This document shows positions 1 through 9,780 of a DNA stretch of 64,000 nt, piece after piece. A model generated the notes under the pieces. The model saw only the letters and a program-made list of their open reading frames with translations. It did no database searches and was not told the DNA's origin. The DNA is from Phytoseiulus persimilis (lineage: Eukaryota; Arthropoda; Arachnida; Mesostigmata; Phytoseiidae): contig CM075103.1 of assembly GCA_037576195.1 (NCBI GenBank), forward strand, positions 16,492,001-16,556,000, in the 5' to 3' direction. The first letter of the stretch is position 1. Every line of letters starts with the position of its first letter. The translations under genes were made by a program, and so were the position numbers.

Positions 1-230
1 GGGTCACTCTCCACAGTTCCGAAACAATTCCCTGTCCCGGCAGGAGATCGATCGAGCTTCTGAGGCGTTTTATCGATCGAGCAGACGCTCGGAACCTTCG
101 GTTGGCGATGGGCAGTTCACTGCAGCGGGTGGGCCTGGGCGTAGTTGACCTGCTCGGCATGACCACCGATGCCGCGTCGGTCATGTTGAAGCTAGGGCGG
201 CTCCTCAAGGAAGCTGTCTTTTTTTTTTGA
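1..230 (+). other. Unidentified sequence with an open frame (positions 3-230)
   Basis: One frame is open from the window edge to a TGA at 228-230 (about 75 codons, no clear start) and reads like a plausible globular fragment, but I do not recognise it. It ends in the T-run that forms the poly(A) tail of the neighbouring minus-strand LINE, so the LINE probably inserted here and cut the frame. It could be host or transposon DNA. Confidence 0.25.
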
Positions 231-731
231 GTTTATAGAGGTAGAAAATGCATGATGCAGACCCGCGGCCGATGTTTCGCGCGCGGGTACTGTGAGACTC
301 GCAGACTCACTAAAAACCAACCTCTGTTCCTCGACGGGTGCCGGTATCCCTAGTTTTCTTCAGCACCCAGTCGGGAGACTCTGAGGTCTCAGTTTGTTGT
401 ATTCTGTTGGATTGTGGTACTGCTGACTGGGTTTTGTGTGGTGAGAGAGCTATCGTACTCTTCTTTTATTTGAAGTGCCTCTGTAATGAATTTGTCGAAT
501 CTGACCCATGCCTCGGGGCTATCAATGACGTGTTCCATGAGGTTTTCCGGTCTGATATCGGAGCGAGTTGAGAAGGCGCGTCGTTGGTCGCTGAATGCGG
601 AACATCTGAAAATGGTGTGTTTTGCTGTGTCGTCGTCCTCGGAAGTGCACTGGACGCATGTGGGTGTGAATTTCTTGGAAGGTACGCTTGAAAGAAGCCG
701 TGTCCAGTGAGTGCTTGTGTGATATGGTATG
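219..731 (-). pseudogene. 3' end of a non-LTR retrotransposon (LINE-A), ORF2 C-terminus plus 3' UTR and poly(A)
   Basis: Reading the minus strand from 731, the translation shows the LTGHGFF motif found just after the reverse transcriptase of R1/jockey-like LINEs. After a one-base frame break comes a zinc-knuckle-like C-terminus (CVQCTSEDD, then HTIFRC). The frame stops at 389-391 and is followed by about 160 bp of 3' UTR and a poly(A) tail, seen as ten T at 219-228. The 5' part is missing because the Copia-A 3' LTR begins at 732, inside the coding region. This is a dead 3' fragment. Assignment to the R1/jockey group rests on the LTGHG and Cys-His motifs only. Confidence 0.7.
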
Positions 732-1109
732 TGATAAGCCTTTTGGGCCTGGCTCTAGCTTCTTTGCGGCTGGATGAGAAGATCGGTGGCGCGTACAAGA
801 CTTGCCTAGAGACGACGGCTACTGAATGAAAACGACAATTCTGGTGGACAGAATGTTTAGCTCCCCCAACACACTGAAGTTTTATTCCGGCTTTTATAGT
901 CACTGACAGGGGATAGTTACACGGCGAATACTGACCCTTGACGTCAGTCTACAGGCGTCCGATTTCTATCTCAGCGATCTACAGTATCGCCTGTGCGCGG
1001 TTGATCATGCTCAAAGTTCACTGACGCTTCGACTGCTCGACTGGCGTCCTCCCTGATTACCAAAAACTGTGCCGACGACTGCTCTGGGTAAAACATCAAA
1101 TACTCAACA
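732..1109 (-). repeat. 3' LTR of Copia-A
   Basis: Matches 8410-8788 over its length with scattered substitutions. On the minus strand it begins TGTTGAGTATTTGATG, ends CTTATCA and contains TATAAAAG-like and AATAAA signals. A purine tract lies immediately upstream on the minus strand at 1110-1120. Its distal end abuts LINE-A coding sequence. Confidence 0.85.
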
Positions 1110-1471
1110 GCTCCCTCCTACACAGAACAGTCGTTTGCTGATCATAGCCGGAACCTTCCGATGTGGGGAACCTTGCATGTGACATTACTCGGATGCGCGA
1201 TTCCGCGATTACAGATCTCTTCAGCGGAAGCATTTATCGAACATGCAATGTGTAGAGACTTCACTAGATACTTTATCAGTTCAATGGTTCGAATTCTATA
1301 GAGAAACTCCAAGCTGATGTTTGTCTAGACATCTTTGTCGCGAAATTTGCTTCCGATTGAACTGACATACAACCGTATCTCGAGATAAACTCTCGCCAAA
1401 ATTCATATGAAAGGGGACACACTCGAGTTGCTAATCGTCAGAGTTTGTGCCCTCGAAATCTCCTGTCGAGC

Positions 1472-1977
1472 ATGCCTGAGAAATCCGGTGAAGACCAGGT
1501 CTCGTTGATGAAGGACACGCCAGTCGCCGCGATCCGTTTTCGATTTATGCGACTGATTCCGGCGTTGGCTCGACGATTGTGGGCTCAGCCCCACGGGAGA
1601 AACTGTCTCGTTGTAATGGTGGTAGGCTTTGGCCTAGTCGTGTGGATCTTTTACGGTGAGTTCTCCTCCTTTTTTTTCTTTGATGGACATAATGCGTAAA
1701 TATGTTTAGGACTCCTGGGTGACTTGGTATGATTCCTTTCGTCACAGATCCAGCGCGTCTGCCACGTACCGTACAGCTCGAGGAGCTGTTTTCCGAGCGC
1801 GTCGACTTGGCGCGTTTTGCGTGTAGCCGTCTGAGGCGGCACTGGGTTTGCACGTCCCGCGAGACCCGTCGTTGTCTGTTGGTGCCGGCCCACGAATCCG
1901 TTCCCGACGTAGCGGTTTGTCGACGCGTCGTCACCCAAGGGGTCGAGGCGCTGAACGAGTTGTGCCGAGAGCTATAG
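1472..1977 (+). CDS. asA of Copia-A: antisense, spliced membrane protein with Cys domain
   Basis: Exon 1 (ATG at 1472, to 1655) encodes a short basic N-terminus and a hydrophobic segment (NCLVVMVVGFGLVVWIFY). An intron at 1656-1747 has good sites (GTGAGT donor, CACAG acceptor, 92 bp) and splits a codon after its first base. Exon 2 (1748-1977) is in frame and gives a Cys domain, FAC-x8-VC-x7-CLLVP, with a further AVC. That domain aligns with asA exon 2 of Copia-C, -D and -E. No signal peptide precedes the hydrophobic segment, so the inferred topology is type II (N-in). Unlike Copia-C and -D there is no long coiled coil. An AATAAA lies shortly after the stop, near 1996. It is transcribed against the element. 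Function unknown. Confidence 0.7.
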
Positions 1978-2133
1978 GTATACTTTTGTTCCGAATAAAA
2001 GAAATTTTGCATTCACTATACATATTTTTATGAGTCTTGCTTCTTATGATGAGTTCAGACCATGATTCATTCATCCTCTTGGAGCATGTTTGAAAACATT
2101 TGGAAAGGGGAGTGGGAGTCTTGACATTACTCG

Positions 2134-3531
2134 ATGAGCACTGATACATCGAGTGCCACTTCCAAACTTACCTCCGCCTCTAGAGCTACTTCCTCTCGAT
2201 CCGTACTCTCCACGATGGAACTCCAAGGGATCGACCATGAATGTTTCATTTCTCGTCAAAGTAGCGAAATGAATGTTCGATCAATTGCTCCGAACTTACG
2301 CGTGGCCCGTGGTGTGGCGAAATACTTGTTGTTTGTGATTGCCGTGGTGTCGGTCGTACTCGGAATTCTGGTTCACTCAGGTATGTTTTAGACGTCGTTG
2401 CATATCTTGATTATGTTCCCATGAGAGCTGCATTCCAATTTTCCGTTACTCTTCCACAGTTTTCCTCTTAAGCTCCAGTTCCACGAAGAGTGAGCGCATG
2501 GTTCGCGAAGCCATGCACCCGCGAAACGCCACGAGTCTGCAGTCGGTCGGACTTCCGACAACGGCTGCAACGTCAAAACCGACATCGACTGTTAGGACCT
2601 CAACTATTCCGGAATCTGTGAGATCTGCATCCCCGACTCCAACAGCACCACTGTATCGGACTCTCACTGAACAAGTGACTCGAGGCTCTCGACTGATCGA
2701 CGCTCGAAACGTTCAACACAACGTTCGCGCCTCGAAACCTCTCCAACCATCGGTCTGCGGAAGCGTGTCAAGATTTCACGGCGTTGTGAGTCTCGTAGAG
2801 CCGTATCAAGCCGTAGAGGTCGAGGGTATCTTCCAACCACGACCGTTCGCGCTGTCAGACATGGGGAACGTCGTCAAACAACGACTCGTCGCTGGGCACC
2901 GAGTTCCACAACTCCAAGGTATACCCGTTATTTTGTAACGACGACTCATCGCTGGTATGTCGAGCATACGACCGCCGGGCGACGTTCCTATCTCAGGCCG
3001 ACTCAATCCATTTCATCTTCAACTCCATCTTCGCGGGTCACATCGTCGCTTCCCACGACGGCAATTCCCACGGTATCAACTACAACCACCACTCGGTCTT
3101 CTTTGACCACAGCCGAGGGTGTTATTGCCTCGGACCTGCCGCTTACTACAACAACTCGGACTCTTCCTTCTACTTCCACAACCAGGCCTCTCACTTCTCC
3201 AAAGTCAATCGTGCATTCGATGACAACTGACTCCGCTTCCATATCGACTCTCTCGAGTTCGAGTTCGGAAATGAGCACCGATTCGATTTCATCGACTTTG
3301 CCACCCAGGCGATTTGAATTGGATATCCGTGGATATCACTGATACCAGTTGTCGTATGTGCGGGCCTGCATCTACCGCAGCGATCGACGCTGTGTCGTCA
3401 TTCCTCTGCACATTCCGACTCCAGATCGCTCGTCAGCTCGAAACTATGATCCAAGTAGTTTCGCTGCTTTTGGACAAGATGTATCCGAGATACAAAGACT
3501 CTGTTCTAAATTTCCGATCTTCTCTGCTTGA
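2134..3531 (+). pseudogene. asB of Copia-A: antisense Ser/Thr-rich membrane protein, broken
   Basis: Exon 1 (2134-2380) has a polar N-terminus and a hydrophobic segment (YLLFVIAVVSVVLGILV). A clean 79-bp intron (2381-2459, GTATGT donor, CCACAG acceptor, phase 1) joins exon 2, whose frame runs to 2938. A second GT-AG pair (near 2919 and 2996) leads to a Ser/Thr-rich stalk at 2998-3339, but the frame is off by one base there, so an indel or a different junction is likely. A TGA at 3340-3342 interrupts the same frame, which then continues with the C-terminal motif YVRAC-x6-RCVV. That motif aligns with asB of Copia-C and -D (YNRLC-x6-C-x-LV). Mucin-like, inferred type II. Broken here; function unknown. 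Confidence 0.6.
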
Positions 3532-3626
3532 TCGACGAATATAGGTTCAAATCTTTAAATTTGTAAAAAGTGAGACATGCGTTTTATTATTTGGGAAAAG
3601 CGAGATTCACAAGAAAGAGTTATATC

Positions 3627-4133
3627 TCAAATCTCTTCCGTTGTCGGTCGGTATGGTCCATCCTCCTGTTCAAGAGGCGGATCAGGCAAGTGAGCGTATG
3701 AACGCGCTCGAATTCGTCTGATCCATCTCTTGAGGATGACCAACCCAGCGAGCACCGAGAACACGTTTGTAACTACAAAGTATATCGACAGGAATCTGAA
3801 CCAATATCCAATCGTCCGATCAGGATCGGGAACCGGGGGCGATGGCGTCGTCGGGTGCGTATGGTTGAAGTATGGAATCCAAATGTCTTCTCCTCCTACG
3901 GCAGTCCTATTCTTGATCAGGCATACATTTTCTCTTGACGCCAATCTGAGGCAGCTCGCTTCGAGCTCCACACAGTCGCATGGAAAGTTGTTCTCGTTTG
4001 TTTGGGAAATCGTGCATGGCCAGTTCATCCTCTGGCAATCAGTGTCGCAGTCGGAGTATGTGAAGTACCCCAACGCGCTACTGGCCATCACGCAAACTAT
4101 GGCGAACGTGATCATCATCTTGACGGTTTCCAT
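3627..4133 (-). CDS. Env-like type I membrane glycoprotein of Copia-A (sense)
   Basis: 168 aa with a signal peptide (ending about residue 20 at SSALGYF) and an ectodomain with regular cysteines: DC-x3-C-x5-CT, then FPCDC and two more. Next come GGEDIW and NHTHP, which contains an N-glycosylation sequon. A transmembrane segment near residues 108-130, a basic tail and a C-terminal PYRPTTEE motif follow. I chose ATG 4133 because homologous starts in Copia-C and -D occupy the same place. It overlaps the RNase H end (4078) in another frame, and a splice-acceptor-like TTGCAG directly precedes it, suggesting a spliced subgenomic mRNA. Related to the env-like ORFs at 21052, 32530 and 61497. No fusion peptide is obvious, so an Env role is inference. 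Confidence 0.75.
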   Translation of the reverse strand: METVKMMITFAIVCVMASSALGYFTYSDCDTDCQRMNWPCTISQTNENNFPCDCVELEASCLRLASRENVCLIKNRTAVGGEDIWIPYFNHTHPTTPSPPVPDPDRTIGYWFRFLSIYFVVTNVFSVLAGLVILKRWIRRIRARSYAHLPDPPLEQEDGPYRPTTEEI

Positions 4134-5313
4134 CTGCAAGTGATCTAAGTCTTTGGAACGTTTCTCTAGGCAGGCACTTCGTCAGAATGTCAGCAACGTT
4201 CTGTGCTGTCGGGCAATAATGGATTGTGATTTCTCCGCGCTGTAGTTTCTCTCGACAGTAGAAATGTCTCACCTCGATGTGCTTTGAGCGCTTGTGGAAG
4301 GATGTATTCTCAGCAAGAGCGATCGTCGACTGGTTGTCAACCAGTAACTTTGGTACGAATGGATGTCCAAGCTCTGCGAGTAAGCGCGCTGTCCAAATCG
4401 CGGTCATGAGCGACTCAGAGAGGGCCACAAGCTCCGCCTCCATTGAAGAGAGCGTCACGGACGCTTGGCTTGGCTTGCTTGCCCAAGAAATGACTCCGCC
4501 TCCGGACCGAATCAATGATCCGGTGGTGCTCCGTCTCGTTTGCTCGTCGCCAGCGAAATCTGCATCGCTAAAGCACTCGAGCAGCTCTGGACCGCTCCCC
4601 GTGTACCGGAGACCGAAAGTCCTGGTACCTTTGAGGTCGCGCAGCACTTTCAACGCGAGATCCCAAAGACGTCTGGCGGGACGATCCAGGAACCTTGACA
4701 GGTATCCCACCACGTAACCGAGGTCAAAACGCGTCGCAATCGTGAGGTACATCAAACCACCAACAATTGAACGATACGGCAGTTCTGATTCGATTCCGTC
4801 ACTGGGATTCGACTTGTAGCTGCTGTCGATTGGGGCTGCTGTTTCCTTGCATTGACATCTGGAATCTGTCTAGCAGTTTTTGGATGTACTTTGATTGGTG
4901 GACACGAATGACGGAACTGTCATCTGATGATTCGACATGTAGACCGAGAAAGAACTCTAACTTCCTGGAAGTGATTTCGAACTCCTTACCGAGGTTCTCG
5001 AGAAACTCCTGCACGACCTTTTGGTCTGATCCCGCTGTCAATCCATCGTCAACGTACAAGGCAACCAAAATCCGTTTTGGGCCAATTTGTGAAGTGCACG
5101 CAAGGATCAGCTTGGCTCTGTGTGAGTCCAAGTCCTGTCAGAACCTGGTTGATCTTCTGGTTCCAAGCCCTTGATGCCTGACGAAGGCCGTAGACTGCCT
5201 TCAAGAGTTTGCAGACTCGATTCGTTCCATCTTCGAACCCTTTAGGTTGGTTCGTGTAGATTTCTTCCGATAGTTCCGAGTGCAGAAATGCTGTCTTAAC
5301 GTCGAATTGGCAT
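4078..5313 (-). pseudogene. Copia-A reverse transcriptase and RNase H (C-terminal part of pol)
   Basis: The minus strand starts mid-RT at the gypsy junction (QFDVKTAFLHSEL) and runs through KAVYGLRQ and the catalytic YVDDGL near 5050. FFLGL and the RT end follow, then RNase H with the copia signatures SDADFAGD, TRRSTTGS, SMEAELVALSE and HIEVRHFYCRE. Frame breaks near 5131 and 4770 leave segments of 110 and 225 aa. The upstream RT palm, integrase and part of protease are absent because a gypsy fragment occupies 5314-6985, so no functional polyprotein can be made. The last 56 bp overlap the env-like ORF in another frame. Confidence 0.85.
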
Positions 5314-5525
5314 TGTTACGTTGCCGTGGCGATGAGCGCAACCTATGCCTAGCTCGGAGGAAAACAGACGAGGCTTTACGTGCTTCGGATTGCCACTCTG
5401 AGGCTTGCCTTGAGCCGACTGACTGCTTTCGGCTCCCGGTACCGAGCGACCCTCGCTCGGTGACGTTCGACCGCATCCGTCGCCAGTGGCGTATTTATTT
5501 ACATTGTAGGCATGACATCGTAACA
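5314..5525 (-). repeat. Gypsy 3' LTR
   Basis: On the minus strand it starts TGTTACGATG and ends GCAACGTAACA, with the 7-bp inverted termini TGTTACG/CGTAACA typical of LTRs. A purine tract lies just upstream (reading minus). There is no second copy in the window, so the boundaries rest on terminal structure and the end of the copia frame. Confidence 0.65.
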
Positions 5526-5541
5526 TCTTTTCGTCGTTGTA

Positions 5542-6969
5542 TTAATTTGACTGAAATCTGTCCGAGTATATGCGAGAGTTAAGTCTCGGTATGCGTCCTG
5601 ACCTGGTGGCTACCGGCCTCGGAGGCGCTGATGACTTCGGTCTCGCAAGACCGCTCGTTGAGGGTCCTGGGTGTACAAACGGCGAGGCTGACTGAGTGCG
5701 AGCGCCGTGATCGTCCCGGAGAAGCGGTGGTTGTTCTTGAACGAGAGGAACACGTGAGTTTAGTATGGTTGTTCGCGCAGTGTCCGGTACGGCAGTCTCT
5801 GATGCGTCGGCAGAGCTGGGTCGTCTTTTGTCGCTGCGTATGTCCTTTCTATTTCTTCGTATTATGACCCCGTTCTTGAGTCGTATGCGGTAAGAGCGCG
5901 GATTGTGGAGTCTCTCGATTACAACACCTTCCTCCCATTGACGACAAGCTCGCCTTACCAAAACCCTCTCCTGACAGACGAGAGGTGGGAGATCTGCAGC
6001 GCTGCGATCATAGAAAAACTTGGCGCTTTCGGCTCTTCTCGCCAAGGTGCGCCTACGGGTTTCCCAGGAAGGTGGTGGTTCCGTTGCGAGGATGTGGTCT
6101 GTCGTGAAGAGTCTTGTTCTGAGGAAACGCCCATTCGACAAACTGGCGGGTGATATTCCGTCTTCCGCCGGCGTCGTTCGGAGAGTTAGGAGAGCCTCAG
6201 TTAGACTGTTTCCGGCGTCCTCAGCTTTACTAAGCGTTGCCTTCACTGTCTGTATGGTCCGTTCGATCTGGCCATTTCCGGAGGAGTGCGTGGGGGAGAC
6301 TGGGTGCAGATCTACGCCCCAATGTTCACAGAAACCTCGGGACTCGCTGCTCCCGGAAGGAGGTCCGTTGTCGCTTATGAATCTCTGTGGCACCCCATGT
6401 TGAAGGAAAAGGTCCCTCATGGCAGACATCAGAGCCGCTGCAGTCGTAAGCCGCATTGCCCGGAGGAAAATGTCCTTGCTGAAGTAGTCGACGATGACCA
6501 GATATGACTTCCCCCGGAGATGCATGGAGTCGGCTCCGACCGTGTTCCAGGGACAGGGAGGGACTGGGGATGGCTTGAGAGTTTCCTTTGGGTTAGCGCG
6601 ACTGTACAGCTGACACTGATCACAGCTCTCGACGACTTGTCGGATTGCTGCGGTCATGCCTGGCCAGAAAACCGACAACCGAGCCCGGCGCAGCATGCGT
6701 TCCTCCCCCTGGTGAGCGGCGTGCAGCACGGTGAGGATCTCGTTCACCTGGGATCGCGGGACGACCAATCGGGTACCTCTGAACAAAAGTCCGTCCTGGA
6801 CGTGCAGTTCGTGTCTGTGTTGCCAAAAGTGTCGCGCCGCGAGTGGTGCCTGATGCCTGTGTGACCAACCCTGTTCCATGAGTTGAATGGTCGCCTTAAG
6901 TCCCGGGTCTGACGTGGTTGCCTCGGCGAGCGTGGCGTGCCATTGGCGCGACAAGAACTTTTTCGCCAC
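5542..6969 (-). CDS. Ty3/gypsy integrase domain (partial pol)
   Basis: 475 aa open frame. The N-terminal region has an H-H-C-C zinc finger (LHAAHQGEERM, then CDQCQLY), followed by an rve integrase core. First Asp in GADSMHL, second Asp in FISDNGP, and the Glu region GNGQIERTIQTV. These match the gypsy D,D-35-E core. A basic C-terminal chromodomain-like or GPY-type region (RVLVRRACRQWEEG, YRIRLKNGVIIRRN) and a Pro/Ser-rich tail follow. The local sequence after the second Asp (PPSGSSESRGF) looks rearranged relative to the usual GPQF/Y segment. It lacks the rest of pol, so it is a stranded integrase module. The first methionine shown need not be a true start. Confidence 0.8.
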   Translation of the reverse strand: MAKKFLSRQWHATLAEATTSDPGLKATIQLMEQGWSHRHQAPLAARHFWQHRHELHVQDGLLFRGTRLVVPRSQVNEILTVLHAAHQGEERMLRRARLSVFWPGMTAAIRQVVESCDQCQLYSRANPKETLKPSPVPPCPWNTVGADSMHLRGKSYLVIVDYFSKDIFLRAMRLTTAAALMSAMRDLFLQHGVPQRFISDNGPPSGSSESRGFCEHWGVDLHPVSPTHSSGNGQIERTIQTVKATLSKAEDAGNSLTEALLTLRTTPAEDGISPASLSNGRFLRTRLFTTDHILATEPPPSWETRRRTLARRAESAKFFYDRSAADLPPLVCQERVLVRRACRQWEEGVVIERLHNPRSYRIRLKNGVIIRRNRKDIRSDKRRPSSADASETAVPDTARTTILNSRVPLVQEQPPLLRDDHGARTQSASPFVHPGPSTSGLARPKSSAPPRPVATRSGRIPRLNSRIYSDRFQSN

Positions 6970-6985
6970 CCTCCTCAGTTACCAA

Positions 6986-8321
6986 AATACGAAACTTCTC
7001 GTTTAGTAGCTTTGAAACTGAAATTAGATTTCTGCGAAGCCTGGGTACGTACAGAGCGTCCTTTTAGACATAGCGTTGCGGTCTTGTTGTCGTTGTTCAC
7101 TGGCACAATTGCGGTTCCTGACCCCTGTGCACTTAGGGTGTTGGATCCGCCGAGTGCGACCACTTGGTTGTCTTCGAACGGCTTGTAGTCCGTCATCCAT
7201 TTCAGGCTGGTTAGCATGTGGTGGGTCGAGCCGCTATCAACAGCAAATATTTCTTCAGCACTTGCCTGATTGACTTCGGCTTGCTGGCATTCCACGATCA
7301 GGGCTTCAGCAATGTTGGCTTGCGGCGGTAGTGTTCTCGATTGTCCTCTGCCTCTTCCTCTGCCTCGAAATCCGCCTCTGCGTTGATTCCCGCCTTGTCG
7401 GGGAAGTCTGCAGGCTGATTGCATGTGTCCTCTTTGATTGCAGTTGTAACATATTACTTCGGATGACTGCACAGATGTTCTTCGGAAGTTGTATCTTCTG
7501 GCGAAGTTTTTTTTCTCCTGAAGTGTTGATTCCTTGAGGGGTTGAATCGGGAGAACATCGCTGTGATCTCGTTGACGTCACTTTGGTTCCTTCGAGTGGC
7601 TTCTCCTTCGATTAGATCCGTCAGTGTGTCCAGATGTTTGTCAGAGTCCAGTCGGGTGCTCCATCCCTGTCGGAACGGTTCCCATGAACTTGGAAGCGCC
7701 TCTAGAAGTTTGGAGCACTGGACATCGTCTGGTAAGTTGATTCCAACTGTGTTGAGCTCGAAGATGACTTTCTTGTAAGCGAGGAGGTTATCGCCAACGG
7801 ATAGTCCTGGCTGGTATTCGAACGTCATGAACTTCGACAGTGCCAGGCCTTTCCTTGTGCCTGTTGCGCGCGTGAACTTGTTCTTGATTCGGCGCCATAT
7901 CTCCTGTGCTGCTATGTTATCTGCGCTGTCGAGGAATAATGATGTGGCGAGATTCGGGTGTATCGAGTTGATTTAGCACGTACCTCGCAGCTCTGTTTCC
8001 GATGGTGTAGTTCTTCATTTGCGTTTTGCCCTCTGGTGTGTTTGCTTGATCTGGAGCTGGTGGGTTGAGTTTCCCGATGGTTACAGGCCAGGCATACGGT
8101 TCTCCATCTAGTACGGATGGCATGACTGTGCGCCATGGTATGTAGTTCTTGCCGTCTGGTGCTAGGATGATGTTGGTTGCGACTCGTGGTCTTGGTCCAC
8201 ACACGATGGGATCTCCGGATGTGCTGGAGCTGGGTTCTGGATCAACTTCGAGACCGTCCAGTCCGTAGTGAACGAAGCCGTGGGGGCCTTGGGCATCTCT
8301 GGCGGATTGCTGTCTTGACAT
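6986..8321 (-). pseudogene. Copia-A gag and protease
   Basis: On the minus strand, gag starts at ATG 8321 and carries the copia/UBN2 signatures (NYIPWRTVM, then GNRAARYVL). The frame breaks near 7917, resumes at about 7828 (EALPSSWEPFRQGW), and shifts again near 7470 into a CCHC knuckle (CYNCNQRGHMQSAC). An RG-rich stretch and the protease follow, with catalytic VDSGSTHHM and the LGGSNTLSAQGSGT strand. The protease then runs into gypsy sequence. At least two frameshifts make it non-functional. The same gag family is found at 26899-27030 and 37383-37560. Confidence 0.8.
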
Positions 8322-8409
8322 CGTGATGCTGAACTGTGACTTCCTTGATTCACCGATGTATACTTACGCCACCGACCCGCTCAACCTGAGTGTGTCGTGC
8401 TGATAACGC
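8322..8409 (-). promoter_or_regulatory. Copia-A leader: primer-binding candidate and strong splice donor
   Basis: Directly after the 5' LTR (minus strand) comes GCGTTATCAGCACGA (8395-8409), a motif shared with the other copia families here and therefore a candidate primer-binding site. About 25 bp further on is a consensus donor, GC|GTAAGTAT (GTAAGT complement at 8362-8367). It could supply the 5' exon for the env-like message, whose ATG has an acceptor next to it. Splicing is inferred. Confidence 0.5.
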
Positions 8410-8788
8410 TGATAAGCCTTTTCGGCCTGGCTCTAGCTTCTTTGCGGCTGGACGAGATGATCGGTGGCGCGTACAAGACTTGCACAGAGACGACGGCTAT
8501 TGAATAAAGACGACAATTCTGGTGGACAGAATGTTTGGCTCCCCCAACACACTGAAGTTTTATTCCGGCTTTTATAGTCACTGACGGGTGAGAGTTTACA
8601 CGGCGAATACTAACGCTTGACGTCAATCTACAGGGCGTCCAATTTCTATCTCAGTAATCTACAGTGATTGCCTGCGCACAGTGACCATACTCAAAGTTCA
8701 CAAATGCTTCGAGCTCGACTGGCGTCTTCCCTGATTATCCAGATACTGTGCTGACGACTGGTCTGGGTAAAACATCAAATACTCAGCA
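8410..8788 (-). repeat. 5' LTR of Copia-A
   Basis: Near-identical in layout to 732-1109 and to the plus-oriented copy at 43468-43844. On the minus strand it starts TGCTGAGTATTTGATG and ends CTTATCA. It abuts the truncated Copia-B gag at 8789. Confidence 0.85.
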
Positions 8789-8805
8789 CACTCCCAAATC
8801 TACTA

Positions 8806-9780
8806 TTGGTATGTAAAGCACTCCAAATTTTGCCGTCGACGTACGAGAACTTTCGCTCGAGCTGGATGTTATTATTGAAAGACACTGAGAAGAGCTTTGA
8901 GGATCTGGTCAATCAACTATGCATGTTCGAGAGGAATTTCAAGGCGGGGCCAGATTGTGAGAGACCAGAAGCGCTGCAGCTTAGGAAGAAGAACAGTCCA
9001 TGGCGACCAACTCCGAAGAGGAATGAAAGGAATGACCAGTGTTTCTACTGGAAAGAAGCAAGGTCACTTCAAGAGACACTGCGAAAGTGGATTGCGGATG
9101 GTAGGCCGGGTCGCGACGGTAGACGACCTCAAAGGAGGCTTGCACATGAAATAGAGACAGAGAACATGGCTTTGGCTCTATCTCACGAGTTGTGCGAGAT
9201 CGCGTCGGATTCCACTCGCTGGTGGGTTGATAATGGAGCAACTCAGCATGTAACGCACTGTTCGGACTATTTTGAAGACTTTCAGAAGTTCGATGAGTCG
9301 CATAAGGTCAAAGCTGCTGGCGGAGAGCTTCTGCAGGCAATCGGGAAAGGAACAATTCCGATCCGTACGGACAGTGGTGTAGAGTTGGTGCTCAAGGATG
9401 TCTGGTACGTGCCAAAGGTTTCGAGGAATTTGTTTTCGGTGCTCGCTGCTCATGACAGGTCAGATGACAGCACATTCATTTCCGAGGCTACGGAATGTCA
9501 TTCCAAGGTTGGGAACAAAGTCATGTTTCGTGGAGAACGTCGAAAGAACGGCACCTTGTACGAGGCAGGGTTTGGACCGGCTCGTTCTCGAAGTGAGGTG
9601 AACTCTAGCGAAGACAAAACTTCCCAACTACAGTTGTATCACGAAAGGTTCGGACACCAGGACAAGAAGCATGTGAGGGACCTCGTGAGGAGAGAGCTTG
9701 GTATCAATGTTCCGATGACCAAGGAGATCTGTGAGCCATGTATATACGGAAAGTTTACACCGATCGACGTTTGGAACTAG
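8806..9780 (+). pseudogene. Copia-B gag C-terminus, protease and integrase zinc finger
   Basis: Begins mid-gag (LPSTYENFRSSWMLLLK, typical of the copia gag C-terminal half). The zinc-knuckle region is partly disrupted. Protease follows with WWVDNGATQHVT, where Asn replaces the usual Ser/Thr after the catalytic Asp, so activity is doubtful. The LKDVWYVPKVSRNLFSV strand and the integrase HHCC finger (HERFGHQ, then CEPCIYGK) complete the frame. It ends at 9778-9780 by a frameshift into the integrase core. There is no true start codon because the 5' end is lost. Confidence 0.75.

Larger units (their letters stand above)
5314..6985 (-). mobile_element. Truncated Ty3/gypsy element (integrase and 3' LTR) inside Copia-A
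   Basis: On the minus strand this contains a gypsy integrase gene (6969-5542), a purine-rich tract (GACGAAAAGA) and a 212-bp 3' LTR. Gag, protease, RT, RNase H and the 5' LTR are absent; the copia protease frame meets the gypsy frame near 6976-6985. Since copia integrase and early RT are missing too, this is not a simple insertion; recombination or deletion after insertion must have removed both. Confidence 0.75.
732..8788 (-). mobile_element. Copia-A: Ty1/copia element with env-like and antisense genes, interrupted by a gypsy fragment
   Basis: Bounded by two same-orientation LTRs (732-1109 and 8410-8788). Order on the minus strand: 5' LTR, leader, gag, zinc knuckle and protease, [gypsy fragment 5314-6985 replacing integrase and the start of RT], RT, RNase H, env-like ORF, then two genes on the opposite strand (asB 2134-3531, asA 1472-1977), polypurine tract (AGGAGGGAGC reading minus) and 3' LTR. 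Flanking pentamers do not match (GTATG versus CACTC), so the two ends may come from recombination. The pol frames are broken. The env-like ORF is intact and asA is intact once one intron is removed. Confidence 0.85.

Noticed and set aside
1656..1747. Introns as simple interruptions of decayed ORFs
   Set aside because: Donor, acceptor, phase and position relative to the membrane segment recur in four diverged elements.
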